Source: Stictocephala bisonia
Taxonomy: Eukaryota > Arthropoda > Insecta > Hemiptera > Membracidae
Assembly (NCBI GenBank): GCA_035578905.1
Contig: JAQJVL010000005.1
Coordinates: forward strand, 4,556,828-4,620,827
Direction of reading: 5' to 3'
DNA: 64,000 nt
Position 1 is the stretch's first letter; every line of letters starts with the position of its first letter. The position numbers were made by a program, and so were the translations under genes. Below the pieces are notes generated by a model that saw only the letters and a list, made by a program, of their open reading frames with translations, was not told the DNA's origin and did no database searches. Positions 11,932-22,600 of this stretch are shown one piece after another.

Positions 11932-12410
11932 AGGTAATTAAAATTTACACTTTAATTACTCAAAAAACGTAAGATTTCATGTTTTATTGATAAACGAAAA
12001 AATTGCAAATTAAAATATACTTCTATAATTAACAAACAAATAAGTTAATAAAGTTAATATTTAATAAGACATCTACAATATTTTGAAAAAGTTGTAGAAT
12101 CTTATTTAAATAATATTTGTAGATGTCTATTTACTGCTGTTTTAAGATAATTTATATACCTGAGTGACCTTCGGTAAATTTTAGCCTAATGTAAGTTATT
12201 TCATAGAGAAGTGGGGTCGGACCTAGGAGGGTCTGGGCCTTACTACATACCTGCTATTTCGTAGCAGCTGTAAAAACCGTTAGCCAGTATTCGAGATACA
12301 GAGCAGTGTACAACATCGTTTTTAAAAATACACGTGCAGGCTGAGTTACTCTAAGTGAATTGTGAGAAATTTACTTTATTCAAAAAATCGTTTGGAATCT
12401 ACATAGCAAG

Positions 12411-12640
12411 GTAAATACTATCTGTATTTTAATCTATATTAATCAACTTTAAAATAAAAATAGTAATATTTTATTTCATAAATAGTATGTTTAACGTAAC
12501 ATAACCTAAAAAATTAAAAATTGAATCATATTTTAGTACAAGAATAAAAAATAGTAATTTCGTTTATTTTATACAAACAAATTTACTTATACTCATGATA
12601 AAACTTTGAAGTCATTATTAATTTAATTTTGTCTTTTCAG
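12411..12640 (+). other. 5'-leader intron of the Academ-like transposase gene
   Basis: The donor CAAG|GTAAATAC falls at 12,411. The acceptor, a long T-rich tract ending TTTTGTCTTTTCAG, falls at 12,640. Splicing would join an untranslated leader to an exon whose first ATG (12,650) opens the zinc-binding region. The acceptor is strong by eye; the donor is a reasonable candidate only. Confidence 0.5.
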
Positions 12641-12649
12641 ATTATCAGT

Positions 12650-15600
12650 ATGGATGGATCTGTTTGTATAATCTGCAATAAGTCAGATGACAAGCAAGTG
12701 TATGAAATAAAAAAATCAGCTGTGAATCGTTTAGTGGCGTCTAGCAAGAAGAGAATCGACAATAAATACAAAAAATTTGACACTTTAACATCAGCTTTTA
12801 TTCATCGAACTTGTCAAAGTCAGTATAATGATGAGACTGCAATAGCTACATTCTGTAGCTCAAGACGTAAGAAATCACAGGAAGTAAAAGAAATAAATAA
12901 GGACGCTCTTACATTTAATTTTCAATCTCATTGCTTTCTCTGCGGTGGGTTTTTCGGTAATATTTCAAAAGATAAAATTTCAACTGTTCAAAGTAACGAT
13001 ACAAGAGATAATATATTACAGCATACTCAAAAACAAAACACATTTAATGATTTCGATAAAAACATTTCAGCTCGTTTAAAAAATGTGCCTGATTTAGTCG
13101 CAGTAAAAGCTCATTATCACACTGTTTGTATGGCTAATTTTTATAACAATAGGACAGAAAGAAAAAGGGGTCGCTCAGCATGTGAAAACACTAAGAGTTT
13201 TATTAATTATCTTATTAATTATATAGTTGACAACAAAACTGAATGTCAATTTTCTGTCAATGAAATAAAAGAGGGATTTTCAGGAGATCTCCCAGACTAC
13301 ACAACTATTAAAAATAAATTGAAAGAGCATTTTCAGAACGATATCGATTGTCATTTAATTAAAAGAGACATGATAATTTTGTACAAAAATAGTACCACAA
13401 GTAAGAAACTCTGCAAAGACTGGTATGAAAAAAGATTAAAAAGTAAAGAAGACGAACGAACTAGAATTGTTCAAATGGCTGGTGAGATTGTTTTAGAAGA
13501 TATACGTTCAAAAGTATACGATATAAATAACTACGGAATTCCAGATTTAAATGAAGGCAATCTTTTTAAGGATGTTCCTTAAACTTTGAAAGTTTTTTTT
13601 AAATATTGTGTGTACAAGTAATAAAGAAAAAAGTACAAATAACGTTCGTAGAATGGATAAAAAAAGTGGCTACATTGTCTCATTGCATCATCACATCTGT
13701 GAGGCCACGTTCTTTTTTATCTCCAATTTTACTTGGGTTGTCGTCGATGATTCACAAAAAATACGCCTCCAAAGATTCAAGATTAATTTATTGACACAAT
13801 ATGAACTGTTACAGTTTTCTATGCAAGTCATAATACAAAAATAACATCATTAATCAAGAACATAAAATAATACACAAATATAATCATAAGTAAATTAATT
13901 CTAAGACAATTTTTCACTATAGCCTACACAAGCCAAAATTGACATTTATTTTATTACAGTAAGAGCTGCTACATTAAGAAAAATATTAAATTTAAGGTAG
14001 TTAAATAAAAATAAAACAGCCAACATTACCCCTTAAGGCTGCATAAGAGCCTCATCGAAGGTATAGAAAGCCCTCCCGACCAAATAGCTTCTCAAACATG
14101 TTTTCAGCTGAGATAAACTATTGATTGTTTTTATATTTTGAGGGAGAAGATTAAAATATTTAGGGCCAAAATTAAAAACAGAATTTTTAAAAAGATCCAG
14201 ATTGCACTTTTCAATGGTAAAATTGTTTTTACATCTAGTATTGTAGTTATGATTATGGATAGGGAATTTGATTTTATTTTTAAAAACAAAAAAAAAGGAT
14301 TGATCGACTCATTGTCTAATTTAGGTTTGTGTTCCTCATATAAAGAAACATTGCGCTTTGAAGCGTTGGTCATCAAAGACCCTGCAAATCATACGTTTTC
14401 TCCAGATTCATACGTTCAATTTATTTATAACAATGCGGGTCATAATACATGCACGATTGATGACAAGAATACTTTCCATGCAATGGGTGGAATAATGGTT
14501 GTTACACCGGCGTCAAATGTTACTTCAAAGAAAATCATCTCTAGATTAAAAAAGATTCCATCTTCTCAAGAGATAGGCGAAATTGGATTTGTGAAATTGA
14601 AATGTTATGAAAACAAAAGTTCCGATGGATTGAAAACAGTTCAGATAGAAGATATTTTAGATGTTACGGAAAACTATGAAATTTCTTCGGCAGATTTTGC
14701 ATGGTCTTATTCAAAATTTGCAAACAACAAATCGGATGGTTGGAATGGGTTCATGGAAAAGGTACACACACTAATTTGACTTTTCATACTTCAAAAATTA
14801 TTCCTTTGCCGTTTATAAAAAATCCACCGAGTGATTATGATACCATTTTTACATCGTTGGTAGAAGCGGCTCAACAATGCCAAAAACAAGAACAAAACAT
14901 TGTGTTCGTAACGTTTGACCAACCACTATACCACAAAGCTCGTGAAATCAGCTAGTATTGATTTAAATAATGATCCCTACAATTTATCCTCAGTCCAAGT
15001 AAGACTTGGGGGATTTCATTTATTGATGTCGTTCCTCGGAGCGATTGGATTCATCATGGATGGTAGTGGACTTAAGGAGGCTTTTTGTGAAATATATGCT
15101 GAAAATTCGTCCGACAAAGCTCTTTCCGAGCACGCATATGCACGAGCTATCCGAGGACATTTTCTAGTACAGCTCGCCTTGTCTGAATTAATTTTTTCAT
15201 CGATGGAGTTATCGGACAAAGAAAAGGGGCTAATGGATAAATTTTTGCAGGATTTAGGAACAGAAAATTTTGAAGGCAATTTGCATCACGAAGATTTTAA
15301 GATCATTAAAGAAAAATTTATTGAGCATCTAAAATTAGTACAAAAAAAAGGTCCTACCGCAAAACTTTGGATGCAGTACTGGCAAATGATCTCATTGGTT
15401 AAAGATTTCATACGGGCTGAACGTGCAGGTAATTGGGAATTTAAAATGCGTGGAAAGAATGCTTCCCTATTTTCATGCAAGTGGGCACTTTTTATACGCA
15501 AAATCTGCCCATCTTTATCTCCAAGATATGCGTAAACTTAAAGACACAATAAATGATGATTATGAATTTACAAGATTCACCGAAGGATTCTTTACAATTA

Positions 15601-17686
15601 GACGTACTCACAAGTTTTGGTCGGGAGTTTGGTCGGATATGACCATCGAGCAAGTTTTGATGAGATCTATGAAAACTCAGGGTGGACTTACACATGGTCG
15701 TGGTATGTCTGAAAGTGTTTTAACAAAATTCGTATTAACAATGATCATACTTGTCGAAATTTGCAATGAAATGGAAGATTTTTGTAATGTTTCTTTTGCA
15801 ACTACAGAGCAACACGTTGATTCAAGGGAATATCGAATAAAAAGAGATGTAGCTGATTTACAAATATTACAAAAATTTTTTAACAGGTATGATCCTTTTC
15901 CACAGACTGATAACATTATGTCCATTTTTTCTGGAATTATTGGCAATGATTCTGTAAATTGCCATGAAGCGTATGAAGAAGGAAAAAAATCTTTGCAAGC
16001 TATTGTTGGAGTGAATTTTGGCAGTGTAAAATTTAAAAGGAAAAACAAAGTCTTGTCTCTCAAAACGGTTCAATCTTCCGTTAAAGTAAACGAAGATATT
16101 ATAGCCATCGATCCATTATTGCTATTTCAAAGGATATCGTTAACGATCGACAGTAAAAAAGATATGGAAACTTATTTACAATATGAGCTTGCACATTTTC
16201 CATTGTCACTTTTTACAGAAAATGGCCTCAGGAAAAATGTAAAATCTCAACTCTACAAATTATTTGTGAGTGTTAATAGACCAACGCATTCTGAAAGCAT
16301 AGTGCATGTCGTCGATGGTGGATTTTTACTGCACAAAGTAATTTGGCAGAAAAATGAAACGGTGGAAGAGATCATTAATAAATATTTGCGCTATGTAGAA
16401 AAACATTACGCAGCAAGCAGCTATATTGTCTTTGATGGGTACCCCGAAATTAAAAAATCAGCTACTGTCACAACAGTACCAGCAGCTACTTCAACTGAAA
16501 GAGGAGAACGTAATCGTAGAAAAATCTCCAGATATTCCAGAGTTCGATTATCAAAACCATACAAAAATACCATTTTCGCAAGATAAATTTTTATCTAACG
16601 AGAAAAACAAGGACAAAATAATAAAAACTTTAATGAAAAGATTACAGTCACAAGGATTTTCCTGTAAACAAGTTGAAGAAGATGCTGATGCTGACATAAT
16701 TAAGACCTCGATAGAAGTTGCCAGAGATACTAATAAAACTGTCATAGTTGTGGGTCAAGATATCGATCTTTTGGTCCTTTTAAATCAATTAAATTCAAAT
16801 AATCATGACATTTATTTTCTCAAACCAGGCTCTGGAAATGGAAAGGATCTATTTTTCACGTCTAATAGTTTCAAACATGAATCCTTCAAAAATATTGTTG
16901 CATTTCTGCATTGTTTTTCTGGTTGCGATACAACATCTGGATTTGCCGGAAAAGAAAAGAAAAGTATCGTTATTATTTCTTATTCTTATCTTATTTATCT
17001 TCGTCATTATTAGACGCGAAAAATTTATCAAATTTGGCCAATGTTTTTTATAAAAAAGATGAAAGTAAAGAAAATATTAAAAAAATGGATTACAATTAAT
17101 CAAATCTATTTATAAATGTAAAAAAGAAAAAATAACACTAAATCAATTAAGGTTTCAAAAATATCAATTGGCAAAAATTAAATCATCCTTCATTTTGGCA
17201 AACCTCCCACCCACAGAAGGAGCAGCAGAACAACATTGTTACAGAGCATATTATCAGCTTCAAACTTGGTTGGGTAACGAATTGACAGCAACAGATTGGG
17301 GCTGGAAGCAACATCAGCGTGGCATTATGCCCAAATTTACAGATAAGAATTTAATTCCGGAAATATTGCTCAAAACTATTTGCTGCAGCTGTGAAACTGG
17401 ATGTAACAGTTTAAAATGTGGTTGCCGAAAACATGGTTTAAAATGCACAAATTTATGCACTAATTGTCAGGGTTCTGAAAGTTGCTTCAATATGGAAGAA
17501 AAAGTCTACGAGGAAGTAAATGATTCAGATGAAATTGTAGATGAAGAACCAATGCAGACTGGAAATAACATTGGACACGAAGATGATGGTCTTGAAGATT
17601 TCGACGATCAACTAGAGTTGGAAAGGTTTGTCGAATCTAACGATGAAGAAATGCCTTCAAAGAGACAAAAACTAATGAATAACTGA
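12650..17686 (+). pseudogene. Academ-like transposase with XPG/FEN1-like nuclease and CXC regions, inactivated
   Basis: Segments in order: (1) 12,650-13,582, a zinc-binding region with CIIC, HRTC, CFLC and HTVC pairs; (2) 13,606-13,791, another frame, with SVRPRSFLSPILLGLSSMIH; (3) after the LINE insert, 14,313-14,779; (4) about 14,765-14,955, with FVTFDQPLYHKA; (5) 14,945-15,480, with GGFHLLMSFLGAIGFIMDGS; (6) 15,470-16,490, ending in VVDGGFLLHKVIW and YIVFDGYP; (7) 16,490-16,970, with ADADIIK, VVGQDIDLLVLL and HCFSGCDTTSGFAGK; (8) 17,168-17,686, a CXC motif (CCSCETGCNSLKCGCRKHG) and an acidic tail. VDG, FDG.P, the acidic EDADAD/GQDID pair and the GCD..SG loop follow the XPG-N, XPG-I and helix-hairpin-helix order of FEN1. 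Segment (4)-(5) may hold the transposase core. At least five frameshifts plus the LINE make it dead. Superfamily assignment is from memory of the family. Confidence 0.7.
13789..14312 (-). mobile_element. 5'-truncated non-LTR retrotransposon tail inside the transposase gene
   Basis: On the minus strand, one frame gives HNYNTRCKNNF, LFKNSVFNFGPKYFNLLP and YLVGRAFYTFDEAL. These align closely with the tail at 34,005-34,291 (YNTRHKNNL, LFKNSLFYLGPKIFNSLP, YLIGRAFYSLQEAL). The 3' end closes with CATATTGTGTCAATAAA at 13,789. The transposase reading stops at DSRLI on the left and resumes at IDSLSNLG on the right, which fixes the insertion point. Flanks GATTAAT/GATTGAT may be a mutated target duplication. 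Confidence 0.8.
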
Positions 17687-17906
17687 TTAGAATTTCAGAT
17701 AAGGTATTTCTAAATAACAAGATTAACGTTTTTGAAAAAAAATATAATGAATAACGTAATCAGAATTAAGTATCTAAATTCAATAGTACGATTTACATGT
17801 ATATTTATATTGTATGAAATTTTCTATGACATGAATATAATTTGAATCAAATAAATAAACTTTCCAACTTAAAAAAAATTGCATCAATCATATTTTTTTG
17901 ATGAAA

Positions 17907-18513
17907 TTGTACATAATGATAAAAAAATTTTTCGAATTTGGGTTTTTTCAATTTTTTGCATTTTCTGAGAACATTTCCTATAGTATTGTATATTTTTTTA
18001 CACCATCAGAAAGTAGATAAAACAAAAAGCCCCCAAACTTTTTGAAAAAAGCTGATATTTTGACGTCAGAATTTTCGATTGAAAATTAGGTTGCTTTTTT
18101 GATATTAAGTGAAAATAAGGCGAAAAAATAAATATTTTAAATCAAATAAATTACAGTGTATTTGGGACATAATAAGGTAAGTTTTCACCAAATTTCGTAA
18201 AAAAATTTTGAAAAAGATATAAATAAAAAACCAAAAACTTGGTTTTTTGAATTTTTCACCCACATTTTGAGGTTATGTGAAAAAACTGCGAATACAAAAG
18301 TTGTAGATCTTTTTATTACCTACAACTTTGCCATTTATCTTTTTTGCATAGGACGTGTAGTTTAGCCGAAAATCAAGATAAACCATTTTTTACCCTTAAA
18401 AACGCACCCCCTCCCACTTTCCGAACTCGGATCGACCGTAATTTATTTTTCCTTTCATTTTGATCATATTCCCCTCCTTTTCTAATGGGTTTCATTCTAC
18501 TGTAATTTTTTTT
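17907..18513 (-). repeat. Right long terminal inverted repeat of the Academ-like element
   Basis: It is the complement of the left repeat, running from GATGAAATTGTACATAATGA (about 17,899) to CTACTGTAATTTTTTTT. About 200 bases of AT-rich 3' untranslated sequence (17,687-17,900) with AATAAATAAA at about 17,850 lie between the coding relic and this repeat. Confidence 0.9.
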
Positions 18514-18548
18514 GTTTCAAAAATTATCGACCCTAGTCTAGTTCTCAG

Positions 18549-18589
18549 AAATTCCGCAGTGGGACCGATTTTCAGTGGTACGGATTTAC
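18549..18589 (-). repeat. Right terminal inverted repeat of the MULE
   Basis: It reads AAATTCCGCAGTGGGACCG then ATTTTCAGTGGTACGGATTTAC, the complement of 9,401-9,441. The 35 bases between it and the Academ-like element (18,514-18,548) are the only remaining right-hand interior of the MULE. Confidence 0.85.
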
Positions 18590-18593
18590 AGGA

Positions 18594-19166
18594 CACCGGG
18601 TGGAGTCATTCCTGTCACTCTCACGGCTTTGTCCGTAACATCTGGGTGGAGTGGTTCCTGTAACTCTCACGGCTTTGTCCTAACATATGGGTGGAGTGGT
18701 TCCTGTCACTCTCACGTCTTTGTCCTAACATCTGGGTGGAGTCATTCCTGTCACTCTCACGGCTTTGTCCGAACATATGGGTGGAGTGGTTCCTGTCACT
18801 CTCACGTCTTTGTCCTAACATCTGGGTGGAGTGGTTCCTGTAACTCTCACGGCTTTGTCCTAACATATGGGTGGAGTGGTTCCTGTCACTCTCACGTCTT
18901 TGTCCTAACATATGGGTGGAGTGGTTCCTGTCACTCTCACGTCTTTGTCCTAACATCTGGGTGGAGTGGTTCCTGTCACTCTCACGTCTTTGTCCTAACA
19001 TCTGGGTGGAGTCATTCCTGTCACTCTCACGGCTTTGTCCGAACATATGGGTGGAGTGGTTCCTGTCACTCTCACGTCTTTGTCCTAACATCTGGGTGGA
19101 GTGGTTCCTGTAACTCTCACGGCTTTATTCGAACATCTGGGTGGAGTGGTTACTGTCCTTTGAAAA
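18594..19166. repeat. 45-bp minisatellite, right fragment
   Basis: About 12.7 units, same monomer and orientation as 9,172-9,392, with alternating variants (CACGGC/CACGTC, ACATCTGGG/ACATATGGG). The period divides by three, so a 199-codon frame runs through on the + strand and a 156-codon frame on the - strand. Neither is treated as a gene. Confidence 0.9.
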
Positions 19167-19546
19167 CCTCCTAGTAATTGATTTACTAGTGGCATTGTTT
19201 TTCTTGTAAAATAAATAGTCATAAAATTTAAAATGTATCGTCCTGTTTTGTGAATCGTGACTACGTATATTGCAGAAATTCAACTGAAAATTTACACGCA
19301 GTTATTTAGACATTGCAATAATTTACAAAAAGAACAACCATACATTGCAATCCCAGATGGCTTAGTACGAAATACAATTCTTTGCACACCTTCAGTAAGG
19401 CTTGTTTATTTTATGTTAATGCCCGTTTAAGACATTTTATACGATTGATGGTTTTCGTAGATGTGAATTATGTAGAAGACGATTCACCGGTCTTGTATCA
19501 CAGTGAGTGAGACAGTTATTGAATGTTTGTCTTAGTGTACGGTCGC
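19167..19546. other. Upstream region of the apolipophorin-III-like gene
   Basis: About 380 bases of AT-rich sequence between the minisatellite and the core promoter. A forkhead-like TTGTTTATTTT occurs near 19,402. No coding sequence is seen. Enhancer function is only a possibility given its position. Confidence 0.35.
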
Positions 19547-19593
19547 AGATAAGTGATATATAAAGGCTGGAGCCGGGATGGCCAGCACTCAGT
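19547..19593 (+). promoter_or_regulatory. Core promoter: GATA site, TATA box and TCAGT initiator
   Basis: AGATAAG (19,547-19,553) fits the WGATAR consensus of GATA factors that drive insect fat-body genes. TATATAAAG (19,557-19,565) is a TATA box. TCAGT (19,589-19,593) is the arthropod initiator, with its A at 19,591 lying 32 bases after the start of TATAAAG. This predicts a 19-base leader before the ATG at 19,610. The spacing matches the canonical arrangement, so this start site is a firm prediction. Confidence 0.8.
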
Positions 19594-19609
19594 ACTCACA
19601 CTGTACGAC

Positions 19610-19654
19610 ATGGCCGTCTACCGACTCACCGTCCTGCTCATCGCCTCCACCCTG
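19610..19654 (+). CDS. apoLp-III: apoLp-III-like exon 1 (signal peptide)
   Basis: Fifteen codons from ATG to CTG, followed by the donor GTGAGT. The start was chosen because it is the first ATG 19 bases after the predicted initiator, and it opens a hydrophobic signal sequence completed by the first three residues of exon 2. The exon is too short to appear as an ordinary long open frame. Confidence 0.85.
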
Positions 19655-22600
19655 GTGAGTCCACTTACTCATACATCTCATACTTAGGTCAAGGAAATAT
19701 CTGCTTTTGGAGTAAATATTATGATTTGTATACTGTTTCAATTAATTCACTTCAGGTTTGTTTGAATTAAAGAACATTGGAGCCACTTACGAATAAAATT
19801 GTAATGTGTACTTTTAAGTTTACGAGGTTAAAAGAATTATATGGTATATAATCATAAACAATGATTTCACTACATTAGTTGGTGAATTGAAAATGATACA
19901 TATATTTTTTGATAAAAAACTATTACACCATAAAAAGTATAATAGTGTAGGATAACAATATAAAGTTAATACAATTTATGTTGTTTTATAAATATACCTT
20001 TGTAATTAGTATGCTAATATGCATAAATCTTATTTTGCGTTCTGCACTTAAGTGGTAGTAAATTTCTCTTCCTCTCTCACACACTCATTCGTCTATGTGA
20101 CAAATATTTTCATTATAATTTTACTGCAATATATATCATTGGATGTTAATTCTTGAAGAATTTTTTTAATTTGAATAGTCATGGTTAGTTTTTTAATTTT
20201 ACTTTGTTTCTTTGTAGTTGTGTCACTGTAAGTAATGAGTCACCAAACGATAACCTATCGGTAACTACTAATAGTAAGTTCCCAAACATGAAATATGGCG
20301 GAGCATTTTAATACTGGGATAAATTAGGCATAATTCAGTTGTGTTTAGTTAGGTAGTTAGTGTATCTGTACAGTATGTCATAAAAACATTTTTATGGTTT
20401 CTATTAAATCTTTGTTTCGTATAAATTCGATAAAAATATAAAAAATATAAAAAAAAAAAAAACCATAAAAATATATCTTTAAGTTGTTAAGAATTTAAAT
20501 AAAACTTTTGTAATATAAAATAATCCATATAAATGATATGAAACTGAATGTAAATCATATATTTGCAAGTATTAATGGTATATAATTTTTAAACTGGTGA
20601 AAATGTTGACACTCTTTCATATTTGCAATCATTTGTTTTGTATTCTTTTGCCAGAGTTACTTCTAACCTTACTTGATAACCTCCAATTTACATAGCTTGC
20701 ATCTTTTTTCAAGAATGATAATTTCTCTTTAATATTACATAAAATACTTCAATGGTAAAATGCATTATTATAAGAAGTTTGCCAAGAAAACTTTAAATTT
20801 AAGATAAATTTGACCAGTGTACAAATACTTGTCTGAGCACTGCTTGGTCACCATTAGCGTAGTTTATGACCAGCCCCCCTACGTGACGTATCTTTAGATG
20901 TAAGTTAATTAAGAATAAATGACATTAAATTATCAAAATAGTTATACTTTCGACTAAATATTAAGGGAGGACATTAAAAAAAGTAACTACAATATTAGGA
21001 ATCAAACACATTGACATAAAATTTCTTTATTCCTGAAGACAATAGAAATACAGTAAATTTTACAGTAAATGATTTTTTTAAGAGCGGGCAACAATTATAC
21101 TACAGTATTTTGCTGAAGATGTCGCTCTTTGTATTCAACTAAAGAGAATTTTTGAAGAAAGTTAGATCATATTTGTTTACAAAATATACATTTGTTATTT
21201 ATTCAAAATTAATCATAATTCATTTCGTCTTAAGTAAATTAATGACAAACTAAACTAAAAATTAAGTTTTGAATCAGAATAGTTAATGCCAACAGTCCCA
21301 ATGTTTGAGGGAATTACCACATTAGTGCCTTCAAATTAGGAATATTATTATAATTTAACTTCTGAACCCTCCTACCCACTCATACACGTACACTCGTATT
21401 GACACATCCACCCACCCATACATGTACAGGGGTTTTTACCCTCCCACCAACTCATACACGTAAATTAGTATTGACACATCCACTCACCTATACACGTAAA
21501 GTGGTTTTGACACTCCCATCCACCCATACACGTGCAGTCGTATTGACACATCCACCCACCCGTACACGTGCAGTCGTATTGACACGTCCACCCACCCGTA
21601 CACGTGCAGTTGTATTGACACATCCACCCACCCATACACGTGCAGTCGTATTGACACATCCACCCACCCGTACACGTGCAGTCGTATTTACACATCCACC
21701 CACCCGTACACGTGCAGTCGTATTGACACATCCACCCACCCGTACACGTGCAGTCGTATTGACACATCCACCCACCCGTACACGTGCAGTCGTATTGACA
21801 CATCCACCCACCCGTACGCAGTCGTATTGACACATCCACCCACCCGTACGCAGTCGTATTGACACATCCACCCACCCATACACGTATTTTCGTATTGATA
21901 TATCCACTCACCCATACACGTACAGTGGTTTTGACACTCCCACCCACTCATATACGTACAGTCGTATTGAGATATCCACCCACCCATACACGTACAGTGG
22001 TTTTAATCCTCCCACCCACCTACACACAAATAGTGGTATTTATCTTATCCACCCATCTTTCAATACATGCTCAATGGTTTTAAATAATTAAATTATTTAA
22101 ATATAGGATTAAATTATTCCTGTAGCATCTACTTTAAAACAGCATTCACTTTGGACGGACATTCAACATTTGGATCAGGGCAAACATTGAATATGTTTTA
22201 CACTTCCAACCTCGAAATGCACTTGCTGTCTTGAATGCGTTAAAAAATATTTGATATTGAATTGAAAAGGAGGAAAATGTTTTCAAAGTGACAAAAGAAT
22301 GAATGAGAACACATCCATGAATACATATTTAAAGCTTTAAATCAAAAACCATTGTGCGGTTGGGCGTATTCTGAGAGATCTCTATAAAGGGGATATTTAT
22401 TTCTACATTAACTGTTTGAATTTTCTTTTAATTGAATAGCTGAATTAAGAATATATTCTTGCTTTCGTCAATTACTAATTTATAGTTTTATGCATGTTAA
22501 TAACTCTTTGTTTATATATTATTTATGTTTTATAATGATTCCATGTGGCTCAAACAGTACTCTGTCCCAAAATATTTAACAAATATACATTAAAATAATA

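Larger units (their letters stand above)
11312..18513 (+). mobile_element. 7.2-kb Academ-like DNA transposon with ~600-bp terminal inverted repeats
   Basis: The two ends are long inverted repeats (11,312-11,931 and 17,907-18,513), starting from an outer ATTACAGTAGAATGAAACCC. Between them is one multi-domain transposase pseudogene on the + strand, preceded by a spliced leader. A transposase with an N-terminal cysteine-rich zinc-binding region and an XPG/FEN1-like nuclease region fits what I recall of the Academ superfamily (the XPG-bearing lineage); I cannot check this against a library. The element sits inside the MULE at 9,401-18,589, so it arrived later. The outer boundary lies in A/T runs, so its target duplication cannot be read with confidence. 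Confidence 0.65.
9401..18589 (-). mobile_element. Mutator-like (MULE) DNA transposon, interrupted by a second element
   Basis: The ends are 41-bp inverted repeats: GTAAATCCGTACCAGTGAAA at 9,401 and its complement ending at 18,589. They sit exactly at the junctions with the 45-bp minisatellite on each side. Inside lies a broken MULE transposase on the minus strand. Removing the 7.2-kb insert at 11,312-18,513 leaves an element of about 2 kb. MULEs usually make 8-11-bp target duplications; here only a 3-base AGG match flanks the ends, so the duplication is absent, decayed or hidden in the repeat. The pairing of these ends with this transposase is inferred from position. Confidence 0.7.

Noticed and set aside
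18575..19174. 199-codon frame resembling a Ser/Gly/Trp repeat protein
   Set aside because: 45-bp minisatellite, open on both strands, and split by a transposon at its left part.
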